33,704 bases of DNA from an uncultured Clostridia bacterium (GCA_947632425.1 CANRPG010000002.1:1-33704), one strand, 5' to 3'; numbered from the stretch's first letter, positions 7,873-16,766 are shown. Translations and numbers: made by a program. The notes: generated from the sequence alone by a model not told the origin.

Positions 7873-8421
7873 CTACTTATCTATATGTTTAATGAACTTT
7901 TTGCGAAACCACTTCATATAGGCGGTTATTATATTGGTAAGGGCTACGTCGTACACGAGGAACACGACGTTTGCCAGACCAAGCATTATTATCAGCGAAT
8001 ATTTGCCGTATTTGCCGAGCGATTCGGTGAGTTCCTGACTTACGACCAGTATTTTTACAAGCTGATAATACACCACGAGCGCTGCATTGAACAGCACAAA
8101 TTTTGCCGCCCACTGCCCTGCGCGCGGCTTTATCTTTGTTTCAAATACAGATTTTATTATAGGGTAATAGCCCATGAACGTGATATACAAAAGCCCTGAT
8201 TCTTTATTCGGCACGATGAAAAACGTCAGCAGTGCGACTGCAACATAAGAAAGCAGCGCCCACCGCAGGTTTATCTCGATAACTATTACTATAAGCAGAA
8301 TGCCTGCCAGCGCAGGGATAGTATATTCAAGCCCGGGGATAACGGATGCCAGCAGCATGACGACCAGACTCAGCGAGGACACCACGCCGCCGAGGGCTAT
8401 TTTATAACTTTTCTTTTTCAT
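7873..8421 (-). CDS. Hypothetical polytopic membrane protein (ECF S-component-like)
   Basis: I do not recognise a named family with certainty. The 182-residue protein has about five hydrophobic segments: residues 8-28, 34-50, 52-70, 104-124 and 140-165. It has a basic N-terminus (MKKKSYK) and C-terminus (KWFRKKFIKH). The opening pattern, IALGGVVSSLSLVVML followed by IPGLEYTIPALAG, resembles substrate-binding S components of energy-coupling factor transporters, but no ligand motif can be read and no EcfA/T gene is nearby. It starts 16 nt after the J-domain gene and is surely co-transcribed with it. The Shine-Dalgarno sequence is weak (GAAAAGCGTG). Confidence 0.6.
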   Translation of the reverse strand: MKKKSYKIALGGVVSSLSLVVMLLASVIPGLEYTIPALAGILLIVIVIEINLRWALLSYVAVALLTFFIVPNKESGLLYITFMGYYPIIKSVFETKIKPRAGQWAAKFVLFNAALVVYYQLVKILVVSQELTESLGKYGKYSLIIMLGLANVVFLVYDVALTNIITAYMKWFRKKFIKHIDK

Positions 8422-8437
8422 ATTTTACACGCTTTTC

Positions 8438-9052
8438 TCAGCAGCAGGAAATGAAGTCGCCGCCCATACATTCGCAGCAGCAGTCGGTACAGATAAGCGC
8501 TTGACACATATCGCACGGGCCGCAGCCGGGTCTGTCGCTGCCCATATTATAGTGCTGAGAGCCTTCGCCGTTCATATAGCCGCTGCGGCGCTGGTTCATC
8601 TGATTCATCGCTGCGCTGTACTCTCTGTTTGAAGGATCCATCGAGCAGGCGCGCGAGAAGTTTGAGTAGGCATCATTCAGCCAGCCTCTTGAATAGGCAA
8701 CGCTGCCTTTGAGGAAATACCACTCGGCGTTTCTGTTATATTCGGGTATGCCGTTTAAGATATTATCGGCTTCGGAGACATTGCCATTGCGGATAAGCTC
8801 GCGGACGTGGTTATAGCTTGCGTTTCCGTATGAGGTACTCTCCCCTGCTGTGCTGCTGCCGCCTCGGCGCATATTCATTATTTGGTCATACGCCTCGTTT
8901 ATCTCGGACATCTTCTCGTTAGCGAGGTCGCTGAGGGGGTTGTCTGCATAGTTATCGGGGTGATACTTTTTTGCAAGCTCTCTGTAAGCCGCTCTTACCT
9001 CATCATCGCTTGCTGAGGGAGAAACTCCCAAAGTTTTGTAAGGATCTGTCAT
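8438..9052 (-). CDS. J-domain (DnaJ-like) protein with TPR-like region and Cys-rich tail
   Basis: A 204-residue co-chaperone-like protein. The J domain occupies residues 1-62 with the Hsp70-stimulating motif HPD at 31-33 (KKYHPDNYAD). After a Ser/Gly/Thr linker comes a helical stretch of about 60 residues with a TPR-like pattern (AEWYFLKGSVAYSRGWLNDA, then AYSNFSRACSMDPSN). The last 28 residues hold ten cysteines (CGPCDMC, CTDCCCEC, a final CC), suggesting metal binding or membrane/lipid attachment. It lacks the Gly/Phe region and zinc fingers of true DnaJ. It lies 29 nt after the DUF5685 gene with a good AAAGGA site, so its client is likely a product of this operon; that is inference. Confidence 0.88.
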   Translation of the reverse strand: MTDPYKTLGVSPSASDDEVRAAYRELAKKYHPDNYADNPLSDLANEKMSEINEAYDQIMNMRRGGSSTAGESTSYGNASYNHVRELIRNGNVSEADNILNGIPEYNRNAEWYFLKGSVAYSRGWLNDAYSNFSRACSMDPSNREYSAAMNQMNQRRSGYMNGEGSQHYNMGSDRPGCGPCDMCQALICTDCCCECMGGDFISCC

Positions 9053-9081
9053 TTTATTTTCCTTTCTGTTTTATGTATATT

Positions 9082-9966
9082 TTACTTTTCTTCTATAGAA
9101 AATCTCTTTTCAAGCACTGCCTCACAGGAGGCTTTGAGCCCCATATACACGATATTATCAAGTATGGGTTTGAAATTTTTTATCTCCAGCTGCACATAAT
9201 AGTCTGCCAGCGCGGAAAGCGTCATATTCACGCTGTTTATCATATACTCTTTAATTCTGCCGCAGTCGCTCTCGCTGATGCTGCCATGCAGGTCAAGCTC
9301 TTTTATAAGAGGGTCATAACTGCCGCGCTTTATGTCGTCATGCAGATCGTCGGCGGCATCGCACAGATACACAAATCTGCCGATAAAATAGCCGAACTTA
9401 CGCAAGATCTGCTGCTTGTCGCTGTCTTGTGAAAGACCAGAGGCTATGCTTTCCATCATAGAGGCGGATGGCTGTATGGCTTCGTCGATAGACACGCCCT
9501 GTTTGCGCTCGGTCTGCTGCTGCAATATCATCTGCTGCTCAATACTTTTGGCAAGATCGGGGTACATACCCTTGGCTTTTTTATAGCCTTTCTTCATAAG
9601 CAGCAAAAGCAGCCTTGCTGCTAGCTTTTTTATAATGCCGCCTTTATCGTAGACATCATCGCGCAGTTTATGGTATATAAGTATCTGCGCTGAGGCGGCT
9701 GAATACTCATACCCCTCGCCGCAGAAGGCGCAGGGTCTTTTCTTTATCGGGTGCGCGATACATCTGCACGGTTTTACGTCGGGTCGGCAGCCTTTCAAAG
9801 AGAGGTCTAAAAGAGCTAAAAATGCAAAGTCGTAGCTTAGCACCATTCTCGGGACAAGCCCATACTGCTTGCCTATATATTTACAAAGACCGCAATACAC
9901 CGCTTTATACGTTTCATACTCGCAGATGCGCATTTGCGGCTTATACGTTTTTACATATCCAAACAA
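9082..9966 (-). CDS. DUF5685 family protein
   Basis: A 294-residue protein of unknown function that matches the DUF5685 pattern: MFGYVKTYKPQMRICEYETY, then YCGLCKYIGKQYG. It has a likely metal site (Cys25, Cys28, Cys67, Cys69, His72, Cys79, Cys82) and is otherwise helical. Two Asp-rich motifs stand out: RDDVYD near residues 102-107, and CDAADDLHDDIKRGSYDPL near 198-216. Their form resembles the two Mg-diphosphate motifs of squalene/phytoene synthases, but that relation is my inference. The start is a TTG at 9964-9966 with AAAGGGG 7 nt upstream, and the family N-terminus MFGYV begins exactly there. It is the first gene of the operon, with its own promoter after recN. Confidence 0.8.
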   Translation of the reverse strand: MFGYVKTYKPQMRICEYETYKAVYCGLCKYIGKQYGLVPRMVLSYDFAFLALLDLSLKGCRPDVKPCRCIAHPIKKRPCAFCGEGYEYSAASAQILIYHKLRDDVYDKGGIIKKLAARLLLLLMKKGYKKAKGMYPDLAKSIEQQMILQQQTERKQGVSIDEAIQPSASMMESIASGLSQDSDKQQILRKFGYFIGRFVYLCDAADDLHDDIKRGSYDPLIKELDLHGSISESDCGRIKEYMINSVNMTLSALADYYVQLEIKNFKPILDNIVYMGLKASCEAVLEKRFSIEEK

Positions 9967-10025
9967 GCGGCTGCCCCTTTCTATTTAGCAGCAGAAATCC
10001 TTATACAAGCCGTCTCTACTGCTAT

Positions 10026-10055
10026 ATTGTATCATATCCATGCAAGAAAAATCAA
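10026..10055 (-). promoter_or_regulatory. Sigma-A type promoter for the DUF5685 operon
   Basis: On the minus strand TTGATT (10050-10055), an 18-nt spacer and TACAAT (10026-10031). It lies in the 105-bp gap after recN, so the four-gene operon can be expressed apart from the long housekeeping operon upstream. No terminator hairpin is seen after recN. Confidence 0.65.
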
Positions 10056-10071
10056 CAGATTTAATAATTTT

Positions 10072-11766
10072 TTAAGATTTTTTACTTTTTAACTTAAGAC
10101 TTGCCGCTTCGGCTATAAGCTCCTCGGCGTTTTTGATGGTGGTTTCGGTAACGCTCTCGCCGCCCAAGATACGGGCTATCTCGTCTACCCTGCCCTTTTC
10201 GTCAAGCACTGTAACGGCTGTAGTTGTTCTGCCGTCTGCGGTGCGCTTATCTATAAGTATATGCTCGTCAGCCTGAACGGCTATCTGCGAAAGGTGCGTA
10301 ACGCATATTACCTGCCTGTGCGCGGCAAGTTCGCTGAGTTTTATGCCTATTTTCTGAGCCGCTCTGCCGCTTACGCCCGTATCTATCTCGTCAAAAATCA
10401 TGGTGGGTATGTCGTCACGGTCGGCGATAACACATTTGAGGGCTAGCATTATTCTTGAAAGTTCGCCGCCCGAGGCTATTTTTGCTATGGGTTTTGGCGG
10501 TTCGCCTAGATTTGCGCTGATAAGTAGTTCTATGCTGTCCATTCCGCTGACGGTAAGTTTGCCTTTGGTATGCTCAAAACTGAGTGTGACGTTTGGCATA
10601 TTGAGAAATTCGAGCTCTTTGGCAACGCTTTCACAAAAGCGCTTGGCGGCTTTCTCTCTTATATCTGAAAGCTTGGCGGCTTTTTGAGATACCTCTTTCA
10701 GAAGATCGGCACGCTCTTTTTGAAGCTGCTCGATATTGCTTTCGCCGCTTGTGAGTTTCAAAAGCTCGTCGCCCGAAGTTTCGCAAAGCTGTATAAGCCC
10801 ATTAACATCTGTATTGTACTTTCGTTTTAGCTGTAGTATCTCGTCACGGCGGCGGCTGAGGCGCGCAAACTCGGCAGGGTCTATCTCAACGCTGCCTATA
10901 AAGCGCATAAGAAGCGTTGAAATATCGTCAAGCTCTATTCTTACGCTGTCAAGACGCTGCACTATCGGCTCGAGGTCTGAAAATTCTTCCTGAAAAGCGG
11001 CAAGTTTTTGTGAAGCATCTGCAACGCTGCTGCTTGCGCCAAAAGACTGCTCATCGCTGCCGTATATTGCGGTCACAACTTCTGACAGCACCTGCGAAAG
11101 TTCGCGCGAGCTATCGGCAAGTTCAAAGCGTTTTTCTATATCGGTATCTTCATCGGGCGCAAGCTCCAGCGGCTTTATATCGTTGACAATAGTGGCAAGC
11201 TGCGAGGTGCGTGCCTGCTTCTGCTGAGAATCTGCGCTTGCTTTTTTAAGTTCACGCGATACGTTTTGCAGCTGCCGAAATGACTTTTTATAGTCTTCTA
11301 AAACGTCTGCATCTGCGGCGAAAATATCTATAAGCTCTAAATGCCGCTCGGCTGAGAGGAGAGAACGGCTGTCGTGCTGACCGTGGATATTCACGAGCAT
11401 GGGAGCAATATTCTTCAAAAGCGCAACGCTTACGGGGCGTGAATTGAGCCTTGCAACGCTGCCGCCGTCACAGTTTATCTCACGGCTGATGACTATCTGG
11501 TCATCGTCGCAATCTATGCCGTTTTCTTTTAAAGCCGCGGAAAGCTGCTCTGTTATACCGTCAAAAACTGCGGTGATAACGGCTTTTTTCTCTCCGCCGC
11601 GGACTATATCTTTAGTCATGCGCTGACCGAGCACCGCATTTATGCCGTTTATAAGTATAGACTTGCCTGCGCCCGTTTCGCCCGAAAAGACGTTAAGACC
11701 GCCTGCAAGCTGGATCTCAGCCTTTTGAATTACTGCGAGATCTTCGATATAGAGCTCTCTGAGCAT
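10072..11766 (-). CDS. recN: DNA repair protein RecN
   Basis: An SMC-like ATPase that gathers and protects DNA ends during double-strand break repair. The 564-residue protein has Walker A GETGAGKS at residues 29-36, long central coiled coils (about 155-385), the ABC signature ASGGELSRIMLALK, and Walker B TMIFDEIDTGVSG, followed by the His switch region (CVTHLSQIA). The length is normal for the family. The start is the ATG at 11764-11766 with AAAGGAGATG upstream. It follows argR after 36 nt, the common argR-recN pairing of Firmicutes. It is the last gene of the long leftward operon. Confidence 0.97.
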   Translation of the reverse strand: MLRELYIEDLAVIQKAEIQLAGGLNVFSGETGAGKSILINGINAVLGQRMTKDIVRGGEKKAVITAVFDGITEQLSAALKENGIDCDDDQIVISREINCDGGSVARLNSRPVSVALLKNIAPMLVNIHGQHDSRSLLSAERHLELIDIFAADADVLEDYKKSFRQLQNVSRELKKASADSQQKQARTSQLATIVNDIKPLELAPDEDTDIEKRFELADSSRELSQVLSEVVTAIYGSDEQSFGASSSVADASQKLAAFQEEFSDLEPIVQRLDSVRIELDDISTLLMRFIGSVEIDPAEFARLSRRRDEILQLKRKYNTDVNGLIQLCETSGDELLKLTSGESNIEQLQKERADLLKEVSQKAAKLSDIREKAAKRFCESVAKELEFLNMPNVTLSFEHTKGKLTVSGMDSIELLISANLGEPPKPIAKIASGGELSRIMLALKCVIADRDDIPTMIFDEIDTGVSGRAAQKIGIKLSELAAHRQVICVTHLSQIAVQADEHILIDKRTADGRTTTAVTVLDEKGRVDEIARILGGESVTETTIKNAEELIAEAASLKLKSKKS

Positions 11767-11802
11767 GAATACATCTCCTTTCGCTTTAATTAAAACAATA
11801 CG

Positions 11803-12270
11803 TCAGTCGGCAAGACCGTCGGCTGTGCCGCTTAAAACATCTGCAAGGCGCGCGGCATCTTCACCGGTCCTTACAAGAACAAAAATGGTATCATCGCCTG
11901 CAAGAGTGCCTACGACCTGCGGCAGGGCGGCGGCATCAAGTTTAGCGCAAACCGCCTGCGCCATGCCTGTCTGGCACTTTATTACCACGGTATTTCCTGC
12001 ATAGTCGAGAGATACCGTCAGTGTTTTCATCAGCGAATAGAGCTCCTCCAGCGGCGAGAGGAGGCGCTTGCTTTGCGGCATAACGCTGTAGCGATACTGC
12101 CCCTGACCGCGCAGCACCTTTACAAGTCCCATATCATTTATATCGCGCGAGACGGTAGCCTGCGTTACCTTAAAGCCGAGTTTTTCAAGCTCTGCTTTAA
12201 GCCCCTGCTGCGTGTCGATATTTTTCTGCTCTATAAGTTCTTTTATTGCCTGCTGACGCTCTTTTTTCAT
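11803..12270 (-). CDS. argR: Arginine repressor ArgR
   Basis: A hexameric, arginine-responsive transcription regulator (155 residues, normal length). The N-terminal winged helix-turn-helix covers residues 1-70 with the recognition part KVTQATVSRDINDMGLVKV. The C-terminal oligomerisation and arginine-binding domain ends with QVVGTLAGDDTIFVLVRT, in which the Asp-Asp pair contacts arginine in the family. The gene lies between nadK (18 nt) and recN (36 nt) on the same strand. No arginine gene is in the window, and I saw no clear ARG box next to the gene. Confidence 0.96.
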   Translation of the reverse strand: MKKERQQAIKELIEQKNIDTQQGLKAELEKLGFKVTQATVSRDINDMGLVKVLRGQGQYRYSVMPQSKRLLSPLEELYSLMKTLTVSLDYAGNTVVIKCQTGMAQAVCAKLDAAALPQVVGTLAGDDTIFVLVRTGEDAARLADVLSGTADGLAD

Positions 12271-12288
12271 AGTTTTTTCCTTTCAGGC

Positions 12289-13170
12289 TCAAACGCCTTT
12301 CATGGGTGTCATGAGTTTTTTGCTTATTGAATTGTGGAAGCTGTTGCCCGTTATATCCACAAGTTTTACGCTGCCGACAGCCTTACTTATCTGGACACTG
12401 TCGCTCTCTGTTATGTGCATTTCGTCTATGCCGTCAACTGTGAGAATGACCTTGCCGCTGCCCTTTGAAGAAAACGTCACGTTGAGAGATGAGTCGGGCG
12501 TGAATATCATCGTTCTTGCAAAAAGCGAGTGTGGGCATATCTGCGTAAATTCTATACACTGCATTTCGGGTTCTATCAGCGGCCCGCCTGCCGAAAGAGA
12601 ATATGCTGTTGCGCCCGTGGGGGTAGAAAATATAAGTCCGTCGGCACGCAGTGATGAGACCACGGCATCTTCTTTAGTTACACAAAAATCGGCGATCTTG
12701 CAGCCCTCGCTTTTCATGAAGACAATATCGTTGAGCGCGGTAAACGTCTTTTTCTCGCCGCCCGAAAAAGTTACATCTGCCTGTATCAGCATTCTTTCGG
12801 AAATTCTGTAGCTGCCATTGCAAAGCTCTTCAAGCAGGTGAAGCTCGTCGTGCTCAAGCGTTGCCATAAAGCCCAGCCTGCCGCAGTTAAGACCCAGAAT
12901 AGCCTTATCATACGCAGAATACCTTTTAGCGTGCTTTAGTATCGTGCCGTCGCCGCCCGAAACCAGAATTATATCGCACTGAGGCAGCAGCTGCTCGGGT
13001 TTGCCGAAAACAATGCCATTAAAGAAGCCTTGCAAACTTTCATCTGCAAAAACACTGCACCCGTTAGCGGTGAGTATCTCGCAGGCTTTTTTGGTATATT
13101 CAAGGCAGTTTTCTTTTTCAAGATTTGGCGAAAGGTAGACTTTTTTTATCTTTTCATTTTGTTTATTCAT
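12289..13170 (-). CDS. nadK: NAD kinase
   Basis: Phosphorylates NAD to NADP in the cytoplasm. The 293-residue protein shows the diagnostic GGDGTILKHAKR motif, GLNCGRLGFMA, the ALND motif and the glycine-rich RADGLIFSTPTGATAYSLSA segment followed by GGPL, then ICPHSLFAR. AAGGTG lies 7 nt before the ATG. Upstream is tlyA (31-nt gap), downstream argR (18 nt). NADPH is a cofactor of the isoprenoid pathway encoded just upstream (dxs, ispA), but the shared operon is a general Clostridia feature rather than proof of a link. Confidence 0.97.
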   Translation of the reverse strand: MNKQNEKIKKVYLSPNLEKENCLEYTKKACEILTANGCSVFADESLQGFFNGIVFGKPEQLLPQCDIILVSGGDGTILKHAKRYSAYDKAILGLNCGRLGFMATLEHDELHLLEELCNGSYRISERMLIQADVTFSGGEKKTFTALNDIVFMKSEGCKIADFCVTKEDAVVSSLRADGLIFSTPTGATAYSLSAGGPLIEPEMQCIEFTQICPHSLFARTMIFTPDSSLNVTFSSKGSGKVILTVDGIDEMHITESDSVQISKAVGSVKLVDITGNSFHNSISKKLMTPMKGV

Positions 13171-13201
13171 AAACGTTCACCTTAACTTTGTTAAGTATAT
13201 G

Positions 13202-13999
13202 TTATATACATTTGAGCGTATCAAACGCATTTTTTACTATGTTTTCTATGTCAATAATGTGGGTGTCGGCGGTATCGTCATACACGGCATACAGAAGATA
13301 CTCAATATTGCCGTCGCCGCCCTTTATAGGCGAAAATGCAGCGCCAACTACCGCACAGCCGCCCTGCACTGCTGCGTTACAAACCTCGTTTATGGCGCGG
13401 ACGTGGGCTTTTTTATCTTTGACTATGCCGCCCTTGCCCACCGCTTGCCTGCCTGCCTCAAACTGGGGCTTTACAAGCAGCAGCAGTTTCGCGCCTTTTT
13501 CAAGAGATGAGAGCATGAAAGGCAGCGCAGTTTTCAGCGATATAAACGAAAGATCGGCGGTCATTATATCTATGCGCTCGTCAAAAAAGCTTTGGCACAG
13601 CTGTTTTACATTAGTGCCCTCGATGTTTTTTACTCGCGTATCGCTTCTGAGTTTCTCTGCAAGCTGGTCGTGACCGACATCTACCGCATAGACCTTTTTT
13701 GCGCCGCCTTGAAGCATAAGATCTGTAAAACCGCCTGTAGATGCGCCTATATCGGCACAAACCATATCTTGAAAAGAAATATCGAAAACCTTGGCGGCGT
13801 GCTCCAGCTTATAACCTGCGCGAGAGGCATACTTCATCTCGCCGCCCATAAGGGTGATAGTATCGTTGTCTGACACCTCAAAAGAGGGTTTTAAAACTTG
13901 TCTGCCGTTTACGGAAACGCAGCCGCTTAATATAAGCTCCTTGGCTTTTTGACGGGAGGGGCACAGACCGCGCTGCACCACGGCTATGTCAATTCGCAT
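13202..13999 (-). CDS. tlyA: TlyA family rRNA (cytidine-2'-O)-methyltransferase
   Basis: A 265-residue protein with an N-terminal S4 RNA-binding domain (residues 1-60, RIDIAVVQRGLCPSRQKAKE) and a C-terminal FtsJ-like Rossmann methyltransferase. Seen are the SAM-binding loop ADIGASTGGFTDLML, the acidic strand end VYAVDVG, TADLSFISL and LLLVKPQFEAGR. Family members methylate 16S and/or 23S rRNA ribose at cytidines and affect capreomycin sensitivity. The ATG at 13999 overlaps the end of dxs by 11 bp, so translation is probably coupled. Confidence 0.94.
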   Translation of the reverse strand: MRIDIAVVQRGLCPSRQKAKELILSGCVSVNGRQVLKPSFEVSDNDTITLMGGEMKYASRAGYKLEHAAKVFDISFQDMVCADIGASTGGFTDLMLQGGAKKVYAVDVGHDQLAEKLRSDTRVKNIEGTNVKQLCQSFFDERIDIMTADLSFISLKTALPFMLSSLEKGAKLLLLVKPQFEAGRQAVGKGGIVKDKKAHVRAINEVCNAAVQGGCAVVGAAFSPIKGGDGNIEYLLYAVYDDTADTHIIDIENIVKNAFDTLKCI

Positions 14000-15845
14000 G
14001 GGGTTCGCCGCTTTCTATAAGCGCGGCAATTTTTTCGGCAGAGAGCGAGCAGTCGTCCAAAAGGCTGTCAACATCTGCGTGGGGGAGAAAGCCATTTATG
14101 CACGTAGAAACGGTGTTTTTATTCAGCGCGGCTATCCTTTCGGCAACGGAGTTTTCTTTATAGCTCTCTTCAAAAACGTACACTTTTTTGTACTTTTTAA
14201 CTATCTTTGCGACTTCATCACTAAACGGAAAGACCTTTACTAGCTTTAAAACATCACAGGCTTTGCCTTTTTCTGAAAGAGTTTCAAGGGCTTCAAGAGC
14301 GTTGTTATACACTCTGCCATAGGTGACCACAAGCGTTTTGCTGCCGTTTTTGGTATAGGTAAATTCTGTAGAGATTTCGTACTTTCCTGCGCTTTCATAA
14401 GGCTCGCCTTTGGGGTATCTTACGGCGCACAGACCTGTATCTTCATTGACGGCTTTTTCAATGCACATCTCCAGTTCCTCGCTGCACGAGGGAGAATAGA
14501 CGGTTGCCCCGGGCATACATGAAAGCATAGGCACATCGAAAATGCCCTGATGCGTTTCGCCGTCGCCTGCCACCACACCTGCTCTGTCAATACCCAGAAC
14601 AACGTGCAGACCTGCAATTGAAACATCATGCACGAGCTGGTCGAAACAGCGCTGCGAAAAGGTTGAATATACTGCGAAAACAGGCACTAACCCTGCACTT
14701 GCAAGACCTGCGCAGAATGTTACCGCGTGCTCCTCGGCGATGCCGACATCGAAAAAGCGCGAGGGGTATTTGGCGGCGAAATATTGCAGACCCGTGCCGT
14801 ACTTCATGGCGGCTGTAACGCAACAGATCTTCTTGTTATCCGCGGCAAGCTGACATATTTTCTGACCAAAGCGCAGAGAATAGCTGTCGCTGGTCTCGAT
14901 ATCGGGGTGACCCGTTTCGACCTCGAAAGAGCCTATTGCGTGGTACTCGCCCGAATTTGCCTCGGCAGGCGCATAGCCCTTGCCCTTGACGGTATTTACA
15001 TGGACGATGACAGGCTTTTTCATAGCCTTTGCCTGTTTCAGCGCGAATTCAAGCTCGGCGATGTTGTGACCGTCAACGGGACCGATATATTCAAAGCCCA
15101 TATCTTCAAAAATGGTGCTGTGTATAATTGCTTCTTTAATGGCGTTTTTTGAAACACGGATAGTATTCGCCAGCGGTTTGCCGACGATAGGCGTTTTATT
15201 GAGGACACTTTCGACCGCGCCTTTGGTTTTTATATAGCTGTCTTTTGTGCGAAGGGTGGACAGATATTTTGCAAAGCCGCCGACATTTTTTGAAATGGAC
15301 ATTTCGTTATGGTTGAGTATGACTATTGTGTTTGTGTCACTTTTTCCTGCATTGTTGAGGCCTTCATAAAACATACCGCCTGTTGCCGCGCCGTCGCCCA
15401 CCACTGCCACAGCGCAGTGACGTTTATCGCCTGCAAGCCGCATAGCGGTAGAAAAGCCGAGAGCCGCAGAAACAGCCGTTGAGCCGTGACCGCAGACAAA
15501 GCAATCGTGCGGAGATTCGCTAGGTCTTGAAAAGCCCGAAATACCGCCCTTTTGCCGCAGCGTTGAAAACTCTTTTAGTCTGCCAGTCAAGATTTTATGA
15601 GTATAAGCCTGGTGGCTGACGTCCCAGATAATTTTATCTTTCGGCGAATCAAACACACGGTGAATGGCGACGGTAAGCTCCACTACGCCGAGATTTGAGG
15701 CAAGGTGACCGCCGTTTTTTGACACCGTATCTACAAGCAGCCTGCGTATCTGCTCGCAAAGGCTGTCGCACTGCTCGGGCGTGAGTTTTTTCAGCTCGCG
15801 CGGGAGATCAAGCTTATACAAGTCTACAGAATTTGTATTGCCCAT
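13989..15845 (-). CDS. dxs: 1-deoxy-D-xylulose-5-phosphate synthase
   Basis: A thiamine diphosphate enzyme that condenses pyruvate with glyceraldehyde 3-phosphate in the first step of the MEP isoprenoid pathway. The 618-residue length is standard. Visible are DVSHQAYTHKILTGR, the TPP motif VVGDGAATGGMFYEGLNNAG (the G-D-G start near residue 150), the catalytic pyrimidine-domain segment GIAEEHAVTFCAGLA, and DRAGVVAGDGETHQGIFD. GAGGACG precedes the ATG. It lies 21 nt after ispA, joining the first step of precursor synthesis with prenyl chain elongation in one operon. Confidence 0.98.
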   Translation of the reverse strand: MGNTNSVDLYKLDLPRELKKLTPEQCDSLCEQIRRLLVDTVSKNGGHLASNLGVVELTVAIHRVFDSPKDKIIWDVSHQAYTHKILTGRLKEFSTLRQKGGISGFSRPSESPHDCFVCGHGSTAVSAALGFSTAMRLAGDKRHCAVAVVGDGAATGGMFYEGLNNAGKSDTNTIVILNHNEMSISKNVGGFAKYLSTLRTKDSYIKTKGAVESVLNKTPIVGKPLANTIRVSKNAIKEAIIHSTIFEDMGFEYIGPVDGHNIAELEFALKQAKAMKKPVIVHVNTVKGKGYAPAEANSGEYHAIGSFEVETGHPDIETSDSYSLRFGQKICQLAADNKKICCVTAAMKYGTGLQYFAAKYPSRFFDVGIAEEHAVTFCAGLASAGLVPVFAVYSTFSQRCFDQLVHDVSIAGLHVVLGIDRAGVVAGDGETHQGIFDVPMLSCMPGATVYSPSCSEELEMCIEKAVNEDTGLCAVRYPKGEPYESAGKYEISTEFTYTKNGSKTLVVTYGRVYNNALEALETLSEKGKACDVLKLVKVFPFSDEVAKIVKKYKKVYVFEESYKENSVAERIAALNKNTVSTCINGFLPHADVDSLLDDCSLSAEKIAALIESGEPHAN

Positions 15846-15866
15846 TTTTACGTCCTCGTTTCAAAG

Positions 15867-16766
15867 TTAATTGCACCTGTCTATGAGCATTTCGGTAAGA
15901 GAGGTAAGAAATTCGTTGTTTTCAAAGTGTGACAAAATTTTTACCGCCTGCTCTGAAAGTTCTCTGCAAAGCTTTTCGGCTTTTTCTACCCCCAGAAGCG
16001 TTACAAAGGTGGATTTATTCTGCTCTTTATCGCTGCCTATCGGCTTGCCTAGTTCTTCAAACGTACCCGTGACATCTAAAATATCGTCGCGTATCTGAAA
16101 GGCAAGACCGAGTTTGTCGGCATATTCTTTCGCAAGCGAAATGGTTTGGTCATCTGCGTTTGCTAAAATACAGCCCATTTCGCAAGCTGCCGAGATAAGC
16201 GCACCTGTTTTCTTTTTCTGAAGTTCATAGAGCGTTTCTTCGGATATTTGCGTATTTTCGGAAAGCATATCTATCACCTGACCGCCTATCATGCCGTCTA
16301 TCCCTATAGCATGGCTGAGCGTTAAGGTAAGCTTTGCCGCTGTTTCATACGAAATAACGCCGTTTTTTGCGCTCTGCGATATTATTTCAAACGGCAGCAC
16401 GCTGAGGGCATCGCCTGCAAGAAGCGCAATAGCTTCGGGGTATGCTTTATGGCAGGAGAGCCTGCCGCGGCGATAGTCGTCGTTATCCATACACGGCAGG
16501 TCGTCATGTATCAGCGAAAATGTATGCACAAGCTCTATAGTACAGAAAATATCGAGAAGTCTGTCGCTTTCTTTGCCGCCGCACAGTTCAAAAAACTTCA
16601 TCATCAGCACGGGGCGAAGCCTTTTGCCGCCGCCCGAGAGCGAATAGACCGCCGCATTTGAGACCTCGCTCGTAAGGGCGCTATCGCTCGGCACCAAGGT
16701 GCACAGACTGTCGTTTATTTTGCGGCAGACAGTTTCAAGTTCACTATTAAAACGGCTGATCATCAT
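15867..16766 (-). CDS. ispA: Farnesyl diphosphate synthase (trans-polyprenyl synthetase)
   Basis: Condenses isopentenyl diphosphate with allylic diphosphates to give farnesyl (or geranylgeranyl) diphosphate for undecaprenyl and other lipids. The 299-residue protein has GGKRLRPVL, the first Asp-rich motif DDLPCMDNDD with RRG after it (near residue 87), and the second IRDDILD (near 225). The longer first motif, with two residues between its aspartates, is typical of bacterial FPP synthase. I chose the ATG at 16764-16766, inside the 3' end of xseB (20-bp overlap); an ATG at 16799 would add 11 residues unlike the family. An AGGGTG lies before the chosen start. Confidence 0.95.
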   Translation of the reverse strand: MMISRFNSELETVCRKINDSLCTLVPSDSALTSEVSNAAVYSLSGGGKRLRPVLMMKFFELCGGKESDRLLDIFCTIELVHTFSLIHDDLPCMDNDDYRRGRLSCHKAYPEAIALLAGDALSVLPFEIISQSAKNGVISYETAAKLTLTLSHAIGIDGMIGGQVIDMLSENTQISEETLYELQKKKTGALISAACEMGCILANADDQTISLAKEYADKLGLAFQIRDDILDVTGTFEELGKPIGSDKEQNKSTFVTLLGVEKAEKLCRELSEQAVKILSHFENNEFLTSLTEMLIDRCN

